Positions 60,647 through 64,000 of a stretch of 64,000 nucleotides of DNA are shown one piece after another. The notes below the pieces were generated by a model. It was not told where the DNA came from and did no database searches. It saw only the letters and a program-made list of their open reading frames with translations. Numbering within the stretch: the stretch's first letter is position 1; every line of letters starts with the position of its first letter. Made by a program: the position numbers and the translations under genes. Source of the stretch: an uncultured Clostridia bacterium (GTDB taxonomy: Bacteria > Bacillota > Clostridia > Oscillospirales > Oscillospiraceae); NCBI GenBank assembly GCA_937894515.1, contig CALCRH010000222.1, positions 8,590-72,589 on the forward strand, written 5' to 3'.

Positions 60647-60659
60647 CGGAGGGATTGAC

Positions 60660-61001
60660 ATGTCGGAGATGGAGGAGAAACTGAATCGACTGCTGGCGGA
60701 TCCCGAAACCATGGGGCGAATCATGGAAATGGCACAGCAGCTTTCCGGCGGTATCCATACACCTCCGCCGCCTCCCCCAACATCGGACACATCCGGCATT
60801 GATCCGCAAATGTTTGCTAAACTGCTTCCAATATTCAAAGACCTGCAAACGCCAAATTCACAGGCGACACAGCTTCTCTATGCGCTGCGTCCCTATTTAA
60901 AAGAGGAAAAACAGAGAAAAGTCGACCGGGCGGTAAAATTGGCGCATCTCATTCATATTGGGAAAAAAGCGCTGACAGAGGGGGGATTTGACATTGTATA
61001 A
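60660..61001 (+). CDS. Small protein with central polyproline (second of a trio)
   Basis: 113 aa. A helical N-terminus (MSEMEEKLNRLLADPETMGRIM) is followed by a six-proline run (about residues 35-40) and a helical C-terminus rich in Lys/Arg (YLKEEKQRKVDRAVKLAHLI). ADPETMGRIMEMAQQL echoes the helical repeat of the 81-aa neighbour. The ATG is behind ACGGAGGG. It overlaps the next gene's start. No family is recognised. Confidence 0.65.
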   Translation: MSEMEEKLNRLLADPETMGRIMEMAQQLSGGIHTPPPPPPTSDTSGIDPQMFAKLLPIFKDLQTPNSQATQLLYALRPYLKEEKQRKVDRAVKLAHLIHIGKKALTEGGFDIV

Positions 61002-61329
61002 TCACTATATCCGGGACAAAGACGGCAATTACGTCAAAGTCAGCATGGAAGATGCACCGGTGGAGCAGATACATATCCCCCAACCACCACCAAAGCAAAA
61101 TACGATACCACCGCCTAAAAATCCGCCGCAATCCTCACCACCGCCGCCTAAAAATCCGCCTCCGCAAAGACCGGCCGGTATGCAGTTCGCCAACAATATT
61201 CTCGGCCATCTGCACCTGGAGGATATTGATTCCGGTGACCTTTTGCTGCTGATTCTGTTTTTCTTTCTCTTTCAGCAAAAGGCAGACGAAGAATTGCTGA
61301 TTGCCTTGGGATTTCTGCTCATCTTATAA
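60994..61329 (+). CDS. Proline-rich protein with C-terminal hydrophobic helix (third of a trio)
   Basis: 111 aa. An N-terminal MYNHYIRDKDGNYVKV head precedes a Pro/Lys/Asn-rich linker of three similar units (PPPKN repeated, about residues 30-60). A short helix (LEDIDSGDLLLL) and a hydrophobic tail (about 82-111, LLLLILFFFLFQQ) end it, probably membrane-inserted. The start is probably TTG 60994 behind AGAGGGGGG; TTG 60988 is possible. Tail-anchored topology is inferred. The trio could form a complex at a membrane, perhaps in sporulation; unproven. Confidence 0.62.
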   Translation: MYNHYIRDKDGNYVKVSMEDAPVEQIHIPQPPPKQNTIPPPKNPPQSSPPPPKNPPPQRPAGMQFANNILGHLHLEDIDSGDLLLLILFFFLFQQKADEELLIALGFLLIL

Positions 61330-61366
61330 AAACAACCCCTGCCTTTCCATAGGCAGGGGTTGTTTG
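61330..61366. terminator. Bidirectional terminator
   Basis: A 15-bp stem (61330-61344 with 61351-61365) between the trio and the converging metallopeptidase gene. Confidence 0.8.
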
Positions 61367-61372
61367 ACGTAT

Positions 61373-62062
61373 TTAATTCCGTTTTCTGCTGTTCCCCTGT
61401 ACCAAAAGGATCAGGCGAAGCAGCTGGAGAATGGTGGAAAACAGAGCTGCCACATAGGTCAGCGCCGCCGCAGACAGCACCTTTGTTGCGCCGGTCATTT
61501 CTTCACCCACAAGGATGTCATTCTCCTGCAGGATCTTCAATGCACGGTGCGAGGCATCAAATTCAACCGGAAGCGTAATCAGCTGAAACAGGACGACAAA
61601 CGTAAAGAGAAATACACCGATTCTGGCAAGACCCATATAACCAAGGAGCAGGCCAATCAAAATCACCGGCCATGACAGTTTGGAACCGATATTGGCAACC
61701 GGTACGGAAAGTGCTCTTAACTTCAAAGGGAAATACTCCTCTTTATGCTGTATGGCATGGCCGCACTCATGAGCCGCTACACCGATGGCGGCAATCGAGC
61801 TTTTCCCATAGACCGAGCCGGATAAGCGCAGGACCTTTTCATTCGGCGAGTAGTGGTCGGTCAGCTTACCGCTGATATGCTCAATGCGGACATCATAGAT
61901 ATCTGCTCGATGCAGAATCGCTTCTGCACAGGCCTCTGCTGTCATGCCCCTGGCATTGGCCGTTTTTTCGAATTTTTTAAAAGTACGGTTCACATTCCAA
62001 GAGGCAATTGCACTGATAATGGCACCGATAATAACCAAAATATAGGTAGGATCCCAATACAT
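61373..62062 (-). CDS. Membrane zinc metallopeptidase (YugP-like)
   Basis: A 229-aa neutral zinc metallopeptidase of the Firmicutes YugP group. One N-terminal helix (about 5-24), the HECGHAIQH zinc motif (HExxH near residue 98), then two more hydrophobic segments (about 125-160 and 190-222). A downstream glutamate in VEFDASHRAL near 167 may be the third ligand. Substrate unknown. It lies between the trio terminator and the kinase gene, in the same direction as the latter. Confidence 0.85.
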   Translation of the reverse strand: MYWDPTYILVIIGAIISAIASWNVNRTFKKFEKTANARGMTAEACAEAILHRADIYDVRIEHISGKLTDHYSPNEKVLRLSGSVYGKSSIAAIGVAAHECGHAIQHKEEYFPLKLRALSVPVANIGSKLSWPVILIGLLLGYMGLARIGVFLFTFVVLFQLITLPVEFDASHRALKILQENDILVGEEMTGATKVLSAAALTYVAALFSTILQLLRLILLVQGNSRKRN

Positions 62063-62106
62063 TTTTTATTCTCCAATCTTAACGCGGGTATCAAACGTCT
62101 GTTTAC

Positions 62107-63237
62107 TTACTGCCACTTTCGCCAGCACTCCTTGCAGACAGCGGACATGGCATCCATTTTTTCCAGCATATCCTTGGCTAATGCAATCTGGGCTTTGGTA
62201 CGAACCAGGTTGTGCTTCGCCTTTTTCACCTTAAAATAGTTGTCACCTTCCAGATAGTCTGTCAGGAAACGCACCGCCAGCTCACAGGTGATATCAAAGC
62301 AGGAAAGCCCCAGCGTATCCACTTCGTTCTCTGTCAATGTCTTGGCTGTCTTGCTGAGGAATCCCTCGGTAAACGCCCAAAACGTATTCAGGTCAATACC
62401 GACTGTGGTCAAATCTTCCGCATCTTCTTCGGCAAAATTTGCGGCAAAACGAATGGCATCGCCGAAATCATGCCCCACCAGGCCGGGCATAACCGTGTCC
62501 AAATCCACCACAACCAGGGGCTTCCGGGTCTGGGCATCAAAGAGGACGTTGTTGATTTTTGTATCGTTATGGGTAACGCGAAGCGGCAATTTGCCATCAT
62601 AGTAAAGGTCAGTCAGTTTACAGGCTTCCTCCTCCACCGACAGCAACCAGTCAATTTCTTCTCCACACTCGGCAACTCGGCCACAGCAATCCTCTTCTAC
62701 CGCTTTTTGAAAGCGCTCATAGCGCTTACGGGTATTGTGAAAGTACGGAATGGTAAAATACAGCTGGGAGGCATCGAAATCTTTCAGCATCATCTGAAAC
62801 TCGCCAAAGGCCTCACCGGTAGAACGAACGACACCCAAATCATCGCCTGTATTGTAGGTGACAGAGGGAATAAAATTCATTAGTCTCCAAAAACCATCTT
62901 CATCGGCAAGATAGTTTTTTCCCGTAGTAGTATGATGAAAATGCAGGGCAACCGCACCAGGATTCTTTTCACGGATATACGTTGTCACCTTGTCGATATT
63001 GGTCATCAGCTCATCCGGTTTGGTAAAGGCAACCGTATTGATTCTCTGCACGATATAGGACTTCATCTTGGCCATACCGCTTCCATCATCGCTCAGATAG
63101 TTCACCTTATAAGTATGGTTTACGTTGCCGGTTTTTATTTCTTCATAGGAATAAAACAGCCCGGGAATGCGGAATTCTTTACCGACATGCAACAATGTCC
63201 TTGCTAATTCCTGGTTCATTTCTAAGGTATCTGCCAT
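62107..63237 (-). CDS. NahK-like aminoglycoside-phosphotransferase-fold sugar kinase
   Basis: A 376-aa APH-fold kinase. The catalytic loop THNDTKINNVLFD (about residues 222-234) and metal-binding VVDLDTVMPGLVGHDFGDAIR (about 243-262) closely resemble N-acetylhexosamine 1-kinase NahK. That enzyme phosphorylates GlcNAc/GalNAc released from mucin or milk glycans by a phosphorylase. No phosphorylase or epimerase gene accompanies it here, so the substrate is unproven; other small-molecule kinases of this fold are possible. Confidence 0.8.
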   Translation of the reverse strand: MADTLEMNQELARTLLHVGKEFRIPGLFYSYEEIKTGNVNHTYKVNYLSDDGSGMAKMKSYIVQRINTVAFTKPDELMTNIDKVTTYIREKNPGAVALHFHHTTTGKNYLADEDGFWRLMNFIPSVTYNTGDDLGVVRSTGEAFGEFQMMLKDFDASQLYFTIPYFHNTRKRYERFQKAVEEDCCGRVAECGEEIDWLLSVEEEACKLTDLYYDGKLPLRVTHNDTKINNVLFDAQTRKPLVVVDLDTVMPGLVGHDFGDAIRFAANFAEEDAEDLTTVGIDLNTFWAFTEGFLSKTAKTLTENEVDTLGLSCFDITCELAVRFLTDYLEGDNYFKVKKAKHNLVRTKAQIALAKDMLEKMDAMSAVCKECWRKWQ

Positions 63238-63418
63238 TTTGATCTCTCCAATACTTCAGTAAGTAATTATATGAACACAATACGCCATAATATATTCTTA
63301 TATATAGCAATATAGCACGCTAATTTTATATTTTCAAGAAAAACTATAAATTTTAACAAATTCCTCCGAAATTGACATACATACAGGATACACAAATCAT
63401 GGATTCTTCGCTAAAGCT

Positions 63419-63465
63419 AAAAAGCAGCACGGCCTGCTTATTCAAGCGGGTCGTGCTGCTTTTTA
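63419..63465 (-). terminator. Terminator after the GGGtGRT gene
   Basis: A 13-bp stem (63419-63431 with 63452-63464), T-rich on the minus strand. It lies 11 nt beyond the stop codon. Confidence 0.8.
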
Positions 63466-63475
63466 GTACACTGGA

Positions 63476-64000
63476 TTATTTCTGTGCTTCTGCTACGGCA
63501 ACTGCCACAGCCACGGTGGCGCCCACCATGGGGTTGTTGCCCATGCCAAGGAAGCCCATCATCTCCACGTGAGCTGGGACGGAGGAAGAACCGGCGAACT
63601 GGGCATCGCTGTGCATACGGCCCATGGTGTCGGTCATGCCGTAGCTGGCAGGGCCTGCGGCCATGTTGTCCGGGTGCAGGGTACGGCCCGTACCGCCGCC
63701 GGAGGCCACGGAGAAGTACTTCTTGCCCTGCTCGATGCACTCCTTCTTGTAGGTGCCGGCCACAGGATGCTGGAAGCGGGTGGGGTTGGTGGAGTTGCCG
63801 GTGATGGACACATCCACGCCCTCATGGTGCATGATGGCCACGCCCTCGCGCACATCGTCCGCGCCGTAGCAGCGAACGTTGGCACGCTCACCCTCGGAAT
63901 AGCGGATCTCCTTCACAATATGCAGTTCGCTGGTGAAATAGTCAAACTTGGTCTGCACATAGGTGAAGCCGTTGATGCGGGAGATGATCTGTGCTGCATC
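63476..64000 (-). CDS. GGGtGRT family protein, C-terminal part (cut by window edge)
   Basis: The last 174 residues of a protein whose start lies beyond the window. The signature GGGTGRTLHPDNMAAGPASY, then DTMGRMHSDAQFAGSS and MMGFLGMGNNPMVGATVAVAVAVAEA, match the GGGtGRT family of about 330 aa, unknown function, common in anaerobic bacteria. An Ala/Val-rich tail ends the protein. Strong codon bias suggests abundance. Family named from the motif; no function can be inferred. Confidence 0.82.
   Translation of the reverse strand, partial: DAAQIISRINGFTYVQTKFDYFTSELHIVKEIRYSEGERANVRCYGADDVREGVAIMHHEGVDVSITGNSTNPTRFQHPVAGTYKKECIEQGKKYFSVASGGGTGRTLHPDNMAAGPASYGMTDTMGRMHSDAQFAGSSSVPAHVEMMGFLGMGNNPMVGATVAVAVAVAEAQK

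Overview
The window reads as the chromosome of an endospore-forming, anaerobic gut-type Clostridia, most likely Oscillospirales (Oscillospiraceae or a neighbour). The pointers are moderate G+C, many Firmicutes operons in their usual order, sporulation genes (sigH, sigE with spoIIGA, spoIVA, cwlD, a cotJ set, a spoIIM-like gene), a PPi-type phosphofructokinase, a ferredoxin-linked 2-oxoacid oxidoreductase and a phosphotransacylase. The genus assignment is inference; no rRNA gene is present.

Layout. 0.1-10.4 kb: the classic yqhY-nusB-xseA-xseB-ispA-[OLE RNA-oapA]-dxs-tlyA-nadK-argR-recN run (isoprenoid precursors, RNA/DNA maintenance). Between ispA and dxs sits a ~630-nt structured non-coding RNA with its own promoter, followed by a small multi-pass membrane protein with a DxxxD motif. 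This is the known location and partner arrangement of OLE RNA and OapA. 10.4-12 kb: T-box-controlled tyrS. 12-15.4 kb: queA, tgt, yajC and a TIGR04086-like membrane protein; queA has a long hairpin-rich leader. 15.8-18.1 kb: spoIIM-like gene, xerD and a TipA-type MerR regulator. 18.2-24 kb: ruvCAB, sigH, two small metal/thiol proteins, trmK, a Nif3-like gene and yebC.

23.97-29.43 kb: a compact 5.4-kb integrated element inserted in the 3' end of yebC. A 37-bp perfect repeat (43 bp with one mismatch) flanks it, so yebC stays intact. It carries a tyrosine integrase with repeated arm-type sites at both ends, a minus-strand operon headed by a palindromic operator, a non-coding block with tandem 20-bp repeats and an AT tract (origin-like), two small genes behind a 5' hairpin, a secreted protein with a peptidoglycan-binding domain, and a serine resolvase behind a repeat-rich promoter. 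No relaxase or phage structural gene is visible. It looks like a small integrative plasmid-like element and is the best candidate here for something undescribed.

29.5-36.6 kb: spoIVA, coaX, divergent PPi-phosphofructokinase and class II aldolase, and a cadC/cadA-type metal-efflux pair. 36.6-43.8 kb: secreted-amidase-like domain protein and a tyrosine recombinase converging on a shared hairpin, a frameshifted CatB/Vat-like acetyltransferase, a phosphotransacylase, a GH3-family adenylating enzyme and an SGNH hydrolase. 43.9-50.2 kb: GNAT, radA, cwlD, a fused cotJA-cotJB plus cotJC, an alpha/beta hydrolase and a GPH sugar symporter. 50.6-55.2 kb: aminotransferase, P-loop NTPase and a four-subunit 2-oxoacid:ferredoxin oxidoreductase, a plausible amino-acid oxidation unit. 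55.4-64 kb: XRE regulator, spoIIGA-sigE behind a wide-spaced promoter, a DUF951/micro-membrane-protein/small-protein string, rarA, nth, three unknown small proteins, a zinc metallopeptidase, a NahK-like kinase and the C-terminal part of a GGGtGRT-family protein cut by the window edge.

All assignments come from reading the translated sequence and motifs; no database search was run.
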